Assembly: GCA_033439295.1 (NCBI GenBank)
Contig: JAVTLE010000023.1
Location: 930,001-994,000, forward strand
From: Deuterostichococcus epilithicus
Taxonomy: Eukaryota; Chlorophyta; Trebouxiophyceae; Prasiolales; Stichococcaceae
Direction: 5' to 3'
Length of the DNA stretch: 64,000 bases
Shown piece after piece: positions 24,201 through 36,300 of the stretch. Below the pieces are notes generated by a model that saw only the letters and a program-made list of their open reading frames with translations, searched no databases and had not been told where the DNA came from. Position 1 is the stretch's first letter, and each line of letters starts with the position of its first letter. Both the position numbers and the translations under genes were made by a program.

Positions 24201-26566
24201 TCATGCGAGAGGCGCCGCACCTCCCAGTGCACGGCGATGGAGGTTGTCGTGGACTCCAGGATGGTCAAGCCGTGTGGCGGGTCGGGCACGCTCGCCGCTG
24301 TGAAGAACGCCACGGGCTTGCTCCACTCCGACTCGCCTACCTCGTTGAAGGCCTGCGTCATGTAGGCGTACTTTTCTCGGTATTTTGATGGATATACTTG
24401 CTCGACTCCGACTCAACTATGGTTTTCCAGGCCGGCGCCGCCATGCATGTACTCGTTTCAACCAAATCGAGAGACGGTGCAGCAGCGGCAGCTTGCTGTC
24501 GGTGTGTCGTTCAGGCACTTGGAGCACAACTTCGCAGGGTGAGCGTCGCCCACCCTCGCATCGCACGCCGATCAGACGCTCAAGGAGAGGCCACCATGTG
24601 CGAGCCGCCGCTGCCTGAACAGCGGGTCACGCGCCCAAGACCTCATGCGACTGCAGCACGAGCAGGATAGAGCAGGACTGAAAGGCGGTGCAGGACACCC
24701 CCGTCCCCCGTCTGCCAATGCGGCACACCTTGAATTTGACGGCAACCTTGGTGCCTGGCTTCAGCGACGCCAGCTTGCAGCTGTTGTCCGGCCCATCGCA
24801 CAGCGTCTCCCACTCCTGCCAAAGAGTTTGTTGCGCATGTTGGTGCTCTCTGCTGGGGTCTCCGTGATTCGAGGCGGGTTATGAATTACGAGCCAACATT
24901 AAGCAGCGTCGCTGCAATAAAGCGATGCTTTCAGAACCAGCGATGCTGTGCAGCGCATTGGAACTCCGGCATGTGCCGGTACGTGGCCCGTCGGCCAGAC
25001 TGGCGGGGTCGGTGACGCGGCATAGGACCTCAAATGCTGAGTGGCTGTGCCTCAGGAAGTCTGCACATCAAGCAACGTGCACGCACCGCGGCGGGCGCAT
25101 TCACAGCGCTGCTGCCGGGCCGCATGCCGAGCGCCAGGTAGCGCGTGATGCCCCGGCCGCCAGTTTCCTCCGGCTCCGGCCACTTGAACTGTGAGCGAAA
25201 GGAGACAGGGTTTCCCTATCTGGTAGGCAGCGCTTCTTTCTGTCAGGTTGAGAAAGGCGTGGCATGGCGAGTGAGCAGGTTGCCAGCCTCGTCTGTGCCA
25301 GCTGCCAGTCCCTCTTGCATTGCACGTACCCAGCCCAGCACGCCAACGTGCGGCAGCGGCCGGCCCTGCAGCAGCCCCTGCCCAGCGGTGCTGCTGCAGT
25401 CTAGCCACATGCGTCCCACCGCGCAGGTAGCAGCTCCAGATCCTGAAAGCTGCACGGCCCGGGAAGCACCTTGAGGAAGTTGCGGGCGCGGCCCACGAGG
25501 CGTGCGGGCGGCGGCTGCTCCGGCGCAGTCGGCTGCGTGGCAAACGTGACCGCCGGCGAATACGGCTGCGGCGGGATGTTGCCGAAGAATGGGGACGGCT
25601 GCGGCGCCACCGCGACCCGGAAGGCGTAGGGCCGTCCCGGCCGCAGGCTCGCCACCTGCGCATTGCACGCCGCGGTCGGAGGACCATGCCACAGCTGCAG
25701 GATGTGTGCAGAGCATTTGTACTGCAGAGGGTACGCAGGTGCGCCGCTTGAGGATGCGCCCAGCCTGGATTGGCCATGCAGCAGTCCCGCCTCGATCACA
25801 TGTGAGCATGCCTGCATGTCTGAGATGGTGTGACGATTAAGGGACACAACTCGTGGGTACCTCAGTGGACGCAGCGGCGCCCTGGTATGCTGGAACCCAA
25901 GCATCGTCCTGCAGCGGCAGCTCCTCGCCGTTCTTCTTGCACAAGACCTGCACCCCAGGTGCCGTCGCCGCTGAGGAGACATGCTTTAAGCTTCGCAAGT
26001 CGATGCCATGTAAAGCAGCTGCCTTGTCTGACATTTGCCAACATTTCACCATGTGCCAAAAGCATGGGCTGCGCAAACGCAGAGGATAGACAAGGGGAAG
26101 TCGCAGTGTCGCCTGATGACAGAGAGTGCAAGGCACTTGGCGGGACAGCCAAGCAACGCCGGAGCATCACCTGCTGCATCTGCAGTGTGTAGGTGATGGC
26201 GCACGGCGGCAGCTTGACACCTTCTGGCACCGTCCCGACGACGCCGGTCTGCCGCTGCGCCTCCCACAGCAGGCTGATCGACCGCGTGGACGCTGCATCC
26301 AAGATGGGTTTGGTAGCGTGCGAAAACAGCGGCACCGGCGGAGAAGGAGGTTCCAACGGCTCCTCTACATCGCCCTGTGCTGCCACCAGGAGGCTGGCGC
26401 CGGATCTGGCTGTGTTTGTCATACTGTCGTGCATCGCTGGCACAGGGGCCTCTGCCTTGGGCGATGCTGGTGCTTCAGCACCAATACCGGCTGAACCTCC
26501 TGCAGTCCTGGGCGCACTGGGAGACGCAAACATCCTGTCGTAGCGAAAGGCCTTGATTTCCGACAT
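15206..26566 (-). CDS. FNDC3-like protein: nine fibronectin III modules plus C-terminal anchor, 24 exons, 1173 aa
   Basis: Exons (high to low): 26566-26171, 25947-25861, 25694-25470, 25188-25087, 24815-24729, 24352-24221, 23621-23499, 22948-22907, 22659-22505, 22058-21980, 21687-21521, 21223-21118, 20831-20705, 20131-19941, 19659-19546, 19221-19026, 18373-18291, 18011-17868, 17477-17404, 17049-16936, 16673-16536, 16269-16080, 15862-15643, 15435-15206. All phases close. I count nine FN3 modules by their core motifs, e.g. RPYAFRVAVA, AFNEVGESEWS, YRFRVCAMNEAGTG, YRARVTAHNAAGRG, YEIRAYAINSFGSS, YAFRVRASSDAGGG, YLLRARAANARGMG and YLFRLCARNAVGSS. The C-terminus has one hydrophobic helix, LLVVVFGGVFMFWVFMMAW, followed by a short tail, so the protein is probably tail-anchored with its FN3 array in the cytosol. 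Nine modules, a terminal anchor and total size all match animal FNDC3A/B. Three introns have GC donors (after 18291, 17868, 16536). The molecular role is not established. Confidence 0.85.
17510..17615. repeat. 56-bp tandem duplication in an FNDC3-like intron
   Basis: Two copies of a roughly 56-bp unit beginning GTCCTTGGTGGCGGA and containing GGCAGAGCTCGCAAAGTGTG lie at 17511-17557 and 17567-17614, between exons 17404-17477 and 17868-18011. They match almost perfectly, so the duplication is recent. It does not copy a recognisable exon edge. Confidence 0.8.
20290..20345 (-). repeat. decayed copy of an FNDC3-like exon start
   Basis: On the minus strand GAGGCGGCACCCCCGCTGGT repeats the start of the exon at 20131-19941 (GAGGCGGCGCCACCGCTGGC), about 200 bp upstream in transcript order. 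Confidence 0.6.
20575..20660 (-). repeat. decayed copy of an FNDC3-like exon end
   Basis: On the minus strand the stretch reading CAINSLNASRPSNSWG mirrors the end of the FN3 exon 20831-20705 (YAINSFGSSPPSQS) and lies about 100 bp inside the following intron. Confidence 0.65.
23195..23475 (-). repeat. array of decayed copies of an FNDC3-like exon end
   Basis: After the FN3 exon 23621-23499, which ends YYGPDRLYEADGLV followed by GTGAGT, the intron repeats that end at least three more times (about 23475-23405, 23310-23265, 23245-23195, minus strand). The nearest copy reads FVVGYCGPDRLHQAGCLVV; the others are increasingly degraded. Only the first copy splices in phase to SGRVYRFRV. Confidence 0.7.
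23625..23765 (-). repeat. decayed full-length copy of the same FNDC3-like exon
   Basis: Immediately upstream in the transcript, an acceptor followed by EPACDGNPTSVCRLERDAGT copies the functional exon start EPACNGDPISAYRLERDDGL. The later part no longer matches and the copy has lost the YYGPDRLY segment, so it is a pseudo-exon in tandem with the real one. Confidence 0.75.
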
Positions 26567-27498
26567 GATCGGGTTGGATCAAGTACGTGTTCTTATGCAC
26601 TGAACCCGGCTACATCCAACTTGTTCACAGCTCCTTGAAACGAGACATTTCCCAACATCGAAGAGGGATCGTAACGCATCGACGAGCAAGGCGATACTGC
26701 TGCCGCGCGTCCTCCGAGACCTCCTGAGCTCGTTTCGTCGTTTGATCAGTCAACCCCTGAGGCTGCAGGAAGCTGAGGATGAAACAAATGCCGCAGGTCA
26801 AGTACCTGAATGGATTTAGCTCGCCAGACCCACTTCTGCCCGTGCTTACCGCATCACTTCACCTGCCACGAGCTCTTTGTTGCTAGACGCAACGCCGGCA
26901 GCGTGTCGCAGGCGCAGTGCTGGTGCCCCGGTTGCCCATAGCGTCCACCTTCGGACAGCAACCTCAGTGTAGCTTGGATTGGGGGTTCACGCTGCACCTG
27001 CAATCGAATTTTTGCTGCTCGTGAAAGCGTCACCGTAGTGCAGGGAGCTTGCAGCAGAAATAACGGGCTTTCCGGCCGCATACTGCGGCAGCCGGCAGCA
27101 CAGCGGCTCCAGCCAAGCGCACAAGGACCTTCGATCGGCAATTGCAATCGATACATTGGCTTAATACAACCCACAGCAGGCGCCATGCTGCTGGGAAGAG
27201 GCGGACTCCCGACTTGCCCGCGGCCGATGCAGCACGCCGCATCGCCATGCTGCGCCTCAGCCCGCAGCATGCACTCAGTCTGGCGCGAAAGCAGCGGCAG
27301 TGGCCTTGCAGTACCTGCGTCGCAACGACATGCACTCACAGGCCAACACCTCGGCATGCGGTGAGCAGTTGCTTGCTTTTCATCTCAGGGAAAGTTGCTG
27401 AAAAATCCACTCGCCTGTGGTTTAACGCATGAACACCTTGGAGTGCCGCCAGACTCTCGCAGCTCGGCTCTTGACCGCCGTGTGCTTCCGGCAGCCCC
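26567..27498. other. divergent intergenic region (FNDC3-like / large unknown gene)
   Basis: About 930 bp between two divergently transcribed genes, presumably carrying both promoters. Open frames of up to about 100 codons show no domain or homology that I recognise. I see no distinct promoter motif. Confidence 0.5.
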
Positions 27499-28741
27499 AT
27501 GCCATGCCGCCAGAGGAGGCTGCATCTGCTAGCGCCTGTGGCGGCGATAGGGGCAGCGGAGGAGTCAGAACGACCCGTCAAGCCGGCGTACAACAAGTAC
27601 AGGTGTGAAAAAGATTCGGGACAGATGATCTGGCAGCAGCTCTGTTGCCTTTGGTGACGCTGCCGTGCTGCAGTGGCGGCTTTCGCACGAACACAGCATT
27701 GCATGCGCTCCGCTGCAGCTGCACCGGCTTGCCCCTGTCTCGGGCACAGGCCTTGCGCACTTGCAAGGCCGCAAGGAATATGCTAGTGGGTGCGAGCAAG
27801 CCGCAGTCAATGCACCATGCAGGAGCCGTGCTGACATCGAAAAGAGCTACCTGCGGCAGTGGCAAGCGGTCACAGCGCGGGGCAACGAGGGCCAGGTGTG
27901 ACCTTCCATGCGCAAGCATCGTGTGCTCTGCCGAGCAGACACCATGTTCACAGTGCATCGTCCCCACAATCGCCTTCCCAGTGTCCTGCCTGAGACCTCT
28001 AAGCCTCCTCAGCAAGCCTTCGAATCGATGGCGACTGGTTGATGGCGCGTCTCAATGCCCTGCAGGAGCGCATGACGGTCTTCTCGGCGATCGCCTACCT
28101 GCCGCTGTGGGCCAAGTACACGCTTCTGCCCGACTTTGTGCGCTTCCTGTGGTGGCTGGTCTGGGTGCGGATCTGTGCGGTCGCGCACCTCTTCCATCGG
28201 GGCGCCGTCAAGCAGGGTGCGTCACGACTGCGAACATCTAAACCACCCAAACGCCGCTCAGCTTTGGCAGCAGAGCAGCAGCACACTGCTCCCAGGTTGC
28301 ACTGCTGCCATCGCTGCGCGATCAAGCAGGGTGTGTTGCAGCTCCTTGCTGACATGTTGGTGAGAGCCAGTTGAATTGGTTGAACATCGCTGTGCTGCCC
28401 AGATCCCATTTTGCATTGCTTGCTTGACGGCGCAGCTGTTGCCAGAGACAACTGCGCTACCGGCATGTTGGGCCCGTCTCCCCGCTGCCACATCATGCCC
28501 CGACGTCATGCAGCCGTCAAGCCACTGCACAGTGGGGCCATGCATCCTCTGGTTCCCCCATGATTGTGTGAAAATCTTTGTGTACTGTCTTGGGCATGCA
28601 TTTGCAGGCGCCAAGCTGGATGCGTGGCTGGCGGGCCGTGGCGGCCTGCGCCACGCCTTCTCGCGGGCTGTCGTTCTGCGCCGGTACCACCATAAAATGG
28701 GCGCCTGGGAAAACCTGCGATATCGGTGGCACCTGGCGCGG
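27499..28741 (+). CDS. unrecognised protein, N-terminal block (4 exons) of a large helical protein
   Basis: Exons 27499-27602, 27674-27789, 28013-28216, 28608-28741 join in phase. They read from an ATG through ERPVKPAYNKY, then NMLVASLRIDGDWLMARLN, and a strongly hydrophobic stretch around FVRFLWWLVWVRICAVAHLF, ending LRYRWHLAR. The hydrophobic part could be one or two membrane or buried helices. I do not recognise the family. The last exon can end at CGG|GTGTGC (28741, phase 0) or run to 28762 (phase 2); only the second fits the next well-supported exon at 30399. So either this is the start of the gene that continues to 41671 with a long or unresolved intron, or it is a separate small gene. 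Confidence 0.45.
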
Positions 28742-30398
28742 GTGTGCAGAGCTTCTGACGCTCTGTCATGACCTCTTGAGACGACTCCGTATTCCCTTTG
28801 CAGTGCCATCTCACAGCACCAGCACGCACCAACGTGCAAAAATGCACTGGACTTGGTTGTGGACTGAGAGCGCCTGGTCCTTCCGATGCTTGCAGGGGCA
28901 GCAGGATGTCAGCAAGGAGCCGGCAGCACTTCCGGAGGCCGCCTGAGTACTGGTGACAGAGGGTTAGCTGGCGTCTGGCGGATGCGCGGTTGATCGCGGT
29001 AGACGGGCAAAGCAATTGAAGAGGTTGCGATGTTAGGACTAGGGCGCAACATGGAGGATCGGGTTGCCACTGTGCTGTCGTTCTGATGGCCCCCTCTGTG
29101 CTTGGCAGGAGTATTTACACACTTTTGTGCAGCTGGAGGACACCTACTGCAACTCGTTCCTCCTCTGCGCACAATAGGATGCATGTGTGTCTCTCCTATG
29201 ATATATCAACAAGATTGGCGAGCTTCACCCAAAACAACTCACCGCCGGTGGATCTTGACGCGGGGGTGGGCTCTGGAGATGATGCATTGATATGTATGTT
29301 CGGGGGCACCCTTCCCGAAGACGATCAGTTGTGAAGTTGCGTGTTCCCATAATATTGGAGACTGGGTTGGAACTTGCCATAAGAGGCCTGGCTCGCTCGC
29401 TCTGCGAACAAGGCTCCGTGTCGTTGTCGATCATGTCGATGGGTGGTTTGCGGTGCCGGGGAGGAGATAGGCTTGCATGTTCGATCTTTGCGGCGAACAC
29501 GCTGTGATTTCCGTCAATAAGGAGTTGCCGGTACTGCCTAATGGGAAAGTGCTGAGCTGGTGGTCCTCGGATCAGATAGTTGATCTACGGCCCAGCCTGC
29601 GCAACCCTGCAGAGAGCCTTGATCGTATTGACAGGAGTCTGTTTTCTACGGTGGCTTGAGCAGTCTTTTGGAATATGCCGGGAAAACCGGTGACACCCGC
29701 CCCTGGTGCGCGGAAGAACCACATGCTTACATTTGAGTAGTGGGGCGGCCATGCAGCTGACCGCACAACCTGGTCAATTTGCTGTGCTGATGCAGCAGGC
29801 TGAATTTTGAGCGCCATTTAGCAGCTTACTTGATATATGTCTTACTGCAACGTAAATGCTGCAGGCGTGGCCAGGCCCGTTGGCCCCAGCGGCTGGCAGG
29901 CGCAGAATTACCAGGCGGGCGGGTACGCTGTATTTGTCCGGAATGACTTACAGGCGGCTCCAGGCGGAGGTGAGGCTCTGTCACCTGTGCCAGACCCCAG
30001 CCTGGCTGGTCCTGCGGCATGATGCTGTATGCCGCAATCACATTCAACGTGTCTGCATGAACATCCCGAGTCGTCTAGGCCACATGATGCTGTCTGCCGC
30101 GAGCACATCCAAAGATTCTTCTGCATAAACAGGGTTTGCCGGGCAGCTGACATCGCTGCAGGCAGGCAACCCCGCGCACACACCGAATGGCAAATCCATG
30201 GCAGTATCACCCGCCATCCTGAAAGGGTGAGGAGCTGGGCCGCCCAACAGACAGCAGATCGAAGCTATCCAACCTGCTGCATCTTAAGCTGCCTTTGTGC
30301 CGCTGCATTGGGCTCCAAACAGACAAGCTGCTGCTGCAGATCAGAGCCTCTACAACGGTCAACTGCATGTGTGCATTGACTGCTTGCATGTCATGCAG
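28742..30398. other. unresolved stretch between the two blocks of the large unknown gene
   Basis: At 1.65 kb this is far longer than typical introns here. A candidate exon at 29865-29969 is open in two frames (one reading RRAGTLYLSGMTYRRLQAE, the other QAQNYQAGGYAVFVRNDLQ), but neither leaves in the phase needed at 30399. I could not settle whether this is one long intron, holds small exons, or separates two genes. Confidence 0.4.
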
Positions 30399-33300
30399 GC
30401 ACCAATTGCTGGTGGAGTCAATCTTCAGCATGTCTGGCAGCGCCCCCCTGCCGTTCACACCGCTGTGGCACGATTCCACCTCTCTGCGGCGGCTGCAGAC
30501 CGATGACAGGTTCGTGGCGCTCGCGACGCATGGGAGACTTGTTGAGGCGCTACAACTGCTCCACGGTCTCAGTCTTGTAGCTTGCGAAAGTTTGGTGCTT
30601 TATGTAGTCATCTGCCCGCGCCTTGCAATGCATGGCGGCAGGCGCTTGCCACGCTGCGCTGCGCCATCTGGCGGCAGCCACACAAATCACACCTGGCTCG
30701 ACGTCGTGGACACACCGCTTTCGCTTTGCTGTCTTGATGCCTGCTGGGTGCGTACTGTGCATACCACAGGGCCGTGAACACTTCGTGACGCGACAACGAA
30801 TTTGTTGTTGCAGGCTGGGTCGGATGATGCGCGGCACGAGCGGCGTGGCTGACCGTGAGGAGCTCTTCAACCAGGTCCAGGCCATGCTGCAGACGCGGTG
30901 AGGCCTTGTGACCGTCGGCATGTCGAAAGTGAAAGTGACTGCGACCACTCGTAAAGATCTGATTTACCGACCAGGTTGTCCAGCACATGAGCACTCGGAC
31001 ATGTTTTGCAATGGCGCCGGTCTGTCATGTGGGCGCCAGCACTGCTGCGACCTGCTGGCTTCCGAGCAGCTCACTTTCAGTCAACATTGTCAACAGCTGC
31101 ACTCGCTGAGGACCCCAACATATGAGTCCCTGACGTACTCATCCCAGTGGTCTGCTGTGCTGGTTGGCAGGACAATGGCGGCGCCCGCGGCGCTGCGAAC
31201 TGAGGCGCAAGCGCGCTTCCGGGCGGCGCTCTTTGCCTCAACGCCGCTCTGGGACGTTGCAGCATGCGCTTCGAGATCCGCCCGAGCCGCCAGCCAGCAG
31301 CAGGCCGATGCAGGCGGCGGCGGCGGGGATGGCACAGACGGCGATGCGGGGGTGCTGTGGGATCCACTCGGCTCCTGCATCGTCGACCTCTCGGCGCCCG
31401 CTCAACTGCAGGGTGGGCTGCCGGCACGCCGACCAACTGCTCGTTCGCCTGGCGGGATACTTGCAGGGAGCATGCTTGCAGTTAGACAAGCGTGTGGCAT
31501 ATCTCAGGCTTGCTTCGCGCTCCCCACTGCTCTCTGGCACAAGGACCGCTCCAGGCAAGGTTGCACGCAACCAGTCAGAGCCGTCATGGGCATGTCGTGT
31601 TCCAGGGGGGCAGCTGCTGGGCGGAGCAGCAGCGTCGCGGCTGGTCAGTACGACGGTCGACGGCAGCTGGGTGACGGTGTGCCTCAAAACAGCAGACAGC
31701 GTGAAGGAGGTGCGGACCTCACTGCCTCAGGGATTGAATTTGGTTTCGTGGCACACACACCACACGAGTACGAGTAGGCTGCTCGGGAGCCTGATCGCCT
31801 GGCAGCTTGCGCCTGCTGTCAGCCAGCATGACGTTGTTTGACAGACCTACACAGACCGAGAGCAGGCGGATCTCGCTGGCTGCAGGTGTCCATGCAGTTC
31901 AACGACAGACTGCTGCCGGCGGCGGATGCCGCCCGCGCATTGGGGGTGCACGCCGACGCCGCCACCGCCGCAGGTTGTTTTTTCTATGAATTAAACAAAG
32001 CCATCGCGATGCAGCCTCAGCTGGTTCCGCCCCTCTTGATGCCGAGCCACCGTCATTCTCGACCCTTTGCAACATACAACCATTGCAAAATGCCACCCAT
32101 TTGCAGCTGTCAGACTTTCTGCAGCTGAGGATCGAGGGGCACATGCAAGAACCATCCGACCTTGGCGCGAGACCCGGCAGATGTGCACTGCAGGCGAGCA
32201 GTCGGCGCCGGGCGCGTGGCTCAGCCTGGACCCCAAAGACAACGGGCTGTCGGGGCTGGTGGCTGCGCCGCTGCACGGCACAGAACTTGCGGCGGCCGCT
32301 GCAGAGGTGTGCGCCTGGCTGTGGGGCGCCCTGCGCGGCTTCGACTACCTGCCTGCGGACGGGCAGTCAGAAGGTTGGTACCCAGTTGAGCTGTGGAAAG
32401 AAATCCAGGCAATGCAGGCTAGGGCACATTCCTCGAGCCGCAGTCCCGCCTGCGGTTCCCGGGAACCCCTCCTCGGATCCCTCGGGCCCAGCTCCGCACA
32501 GCATTGGCCAGTGCCACAACTCTCGATGCATCGCGGCGGTTGTGCCCCAAATAACGCTGCAGGTAGGTGTGACGGCTGCCAAGTTCTTCAATAAAAGCGT
32601 CGCCCATTGGTCCAGCTGAGCGCGCTGCTCTCGGCAAGCCGGCAAACGACATGCAACATCGCGTTTGCGCCGGGACAAGCTGCACCAGGAGCTCACGCTG
32701 TGTTTTCGGCTCCATTGAGCGTGCTGCGCACTGACTTGCCACAATGCGTGCAAGGAGCGTGCAAGGCGGTGGCCGTTGTGCATGGCAGTCTCGGCCTCTT
32801 GAGCACGCCGCGCAGTGATGACCTGCCACACGTCCACACCTGCAGGCGGCACACCCATCAGGCTGGCGCCGCCCTACGCGAGCCCGCTCGCGGAGCACCA
32901 GCGCCTGGTGGCGACTGACGTGCCCTACCGCAACGCCTTCCTGAGCGTGGCCAAGGTGCGCCGCAGGCCTCGAGGACTTTGTCGGAGCATTTCACGAGAG
33001 ACTTTGAGTTATCTGACCGGGACATGCGCCGGACCTCTTGGCTGCAAAATGCAGGCGAGGGCTCTGTCCTCATGCCACGAAGACCTTTGAATGGGCGAAG
33101 GTCGACTGGAGCCTCAGGAGTGGCAGCTGTGGTATCCACGGTTAACGACCCCCACTCCAGCACCCGCCTGTTACAAGCTGCAGGCATGCATTCGGGGCAG
33201 GGAGCCTCTGCTATGACATATCTCGACCTGGTCAAGCGCGCTGACTGGAGAGGAAAAGCAGACAGTAAGGGTAACGCCGGGTTGGATGTGCATCTGCAGG

Positions 33301-36300
33301 TGGAGTGCCACTTCACGGTCGAAACCGATGCCGCGATGGCGATCCGCCTGCGCAGGGACCGGGTGAATGTGCGGGCAGCGGCCGCTGGTGACCTCGCCAC
33401 GCTGACGGCACAAATTTTCCCAAGTGAGACGGCGATAGATGCCCTGTGTGGTAGATGCTCTATGCATGCAGGCAGTCTCGGCTGGCAAGACATCGTGCCA
33501 TGCCCGCCGCATGAAACAGCCGCGCTGCAGGCCTGCCAGGTTGCATCCCTGGTTTCCCCTGCGTGGAGTGTGCATAGAATCGGCTGCCGTGCTCCAGCGG
33601 CAACAGGCGCCTCTTTTCCACAGAGCTGGCACGGTCAAGCCCGTCGTGACTGCTGATGTGGCTGTGTCGTTTCTTCAACCTCGCCGCAGGCACTGCCATG
33701 CCGCCGAGGCTGGCGTTGCCTCTCACGGGTCACGGACTGGCTCGGCGCAAGTCAATCCGGGCAAGTGTTTCGAGACGACATAGCACCCTTGACTGGACCT
33801 TTGCGCAGGCTGCGCCATCCCACCACAGCCGGCGTCCCGCTCCACGGTCACGCACAGACTGCGGCGCGGACGAGCCGTTCCCGACTCTCAGACCCGGCCT
33901 GCGATTCCAGAAAAACCTTTTTCCGCAGGCAGCGCCATCCCGCTGCAGCTGGCGTTCCGCCTGGCGGTCACGGACTGGCTGGGCGAGGTGCACCACATGG
34001 GGGGCGCTGCGGCGGCGGCGCACCAGCTCTTCAAACCTTATGCGGCGGCCGCGGCGGCGCTGGCGGACCTGTCGCGCTTTGAGGACGAGTGCCCAGCGCT
34101 GCAGACGCTGGCAGAGGCCGCAAAGGTGAGTCTCAAGCTCACCAAAAGAGTCCTGCAATCTTTTTGCACAGGTGACGCCCTGGTGGAGTGCGATGTGCCA
34201 GGACGGCCATGCGCTGTGATTCTGCCAGTAAAGGGTGATGCAGAGTCTGATGGAGGCTGAGGCATCTTGATGAATTTTGCGACCGGCTTGAATGCCTCCT
34301 GGCGCTACAGCCAGAAGACGGCATCCAGTGCTGCCGCAGGGCAGCCCTTGCAGCTTGCAGCACTTGCCTGAAGGGGTGGCCACGTAATAGCGCCGTCGTT
34401 GTGGCGCCTGCATCAACGTCTTGCAAGTGGCGAGGGTTACACAGCACCTTCACGCGGCTCATGCTCATGCAGGTGGTGGGGTTTGTCAGAGCCCTGACCG
34501 GGCTCACAGCACCCGACGAGGAGCTGCCCATAGCAGAGTGCGCGCCTCTCGCCACGACTGCCGCAGCTGTCTGGAGCCAATCAGCCCCCACGATCAGAAC
34601 ACTGCCGACTGCGTGCGGCAGCCGTCGCCACGAGACGCCATGCGTCGGCGCCTTTCGACTCTCCTCCCCTGGCCGCGACAACCATCACCGCCTGTGGCGT
34701 GTCATTGCAGCCCACGTGATGTGGCCGTGTGATCATGTGCAGCGTGGCATCCTTCTCGAGGGCGCTGCCAGGCGCCAGGGTGGTGCACCTGCCCTCGGCA
34801 CTACGGACTCTGTGGCAGCAGGCGAGGCCCTGACCGACTGCTCGGCCTGTCGTCGCGCAGAGGACACAGGGCGCGCCTGCTGCTTGTGGGAGTCTCGTCA
34901 CACTGCGCTGTTCAAATTGGAGGTTGCAGTGCGACATCAGGTGTCGCGAGAGGGCAGGCTTGGTCCGCACAGGAGACTGCAGCGCTGTTCGAAGCCAGTG
35001 CCGGCGTCTCACAGAAGGCATGAAACTCGCAGGAGGCGCTGCTGAGGTCCAAGCTGCTGCCGGGCCACAAGCTGCAGGTGGCGGGCCAGGTCATGCAGAG
35101 CTACGACTTGCTGGGTGAGACCTGCAGAACTTTGCGTCGGCACGCAACCGGCAACACCTCGGCAGCGGCTGCTTGCGGCTGTTGCCGCAGTGCGATGCCT
35201 GGTTTGAGCTGACGCATCCATCAGGAATCTATCGCCCACCTGTAGTTAAGATGGACAGCTCATCATCCTTGGCTCTCACTACTACGCCCTCCAGAGTGGC
35301 ATGAGAAAAGCACCCTCGTCAATGACCCAACACCTGTGCTGCGTGCAGCGACGCGCGAAGCGAAGATGGGCCGCCCTGCGGCGGCGACGCAGCTGATGCT
35401 GGCGGCGCTGCACTGCGCCGTGCACGTGCTGATGGCGGTCTCCATGGCGGGTGCGCAAATTCCTCTGCGGTACAAGACTATTGTCACTGATTGGCAACTG
35501 CTTGTCCCTGGTTGTCACTGATTATAATTGGACCCAGGCCATTATCAGGTCGTCCGCCTGACGCAGTCCTGGCCACGCCATGGTTCACTCTTGAGACCCT
35601 GGGCTGGCAGTCCAATTTGCATGAGCTGTGGTGGCAGCCGGCATGATGGAAGCAGCACATGTGCCCAGCGGTGCTGTGGCGGCGCCTGACCAGGGATTAG
35701 CAGGGTCACGCCGTCCACGGCAGCTGGTAGGACCACCTCATCGGCGTCCATTCGACGCCGGCCTGCATGCTCAGCTGCCACCGTGTGGCGATATCCATTA
35801 CCTATTCCCCCGCCATGACCTCCAATACGGCACCTGTTATGGGTTGCGCCGCCATTGTACTCCCTACTTGTCAAGAAAGACACCTGCTCGCACGTGTGCA
35901 CGGGACAGGCTACTATTTGATTATTTTATATGTACAGTTGTTTGTTCATTCACTTCCCCAGGCGCCACGCGCCTGCCTGCCACTTGCATGTCGACATCGC
36001 ATCCTTGCTGCTCAAGCCGCCTGCATGATTCTCCAATGCCCTAACACGTGTGCAGGCGGCAGGCTGCCGGACCCCTACCTCCAGATGCCCCGCGCCTGCC
36101 TGCTGCTGGCGCGTCATGCACTGCTGGATGCTCAGTTCACAGCAGAGGCGCTTGCCATGGTCGCCGGCTGCGCAGCAGACGGTGGGCGCCGCCGATGTCG
36201 ACTGCTGTGTATCCGCCTGTGCTCATCCGCCATGCGCCTCATCGCCGGCCCCGGGCGGTTGCATGCCCGTTGGGTGTGGGTGTGAGGCACACGGCGGTAT

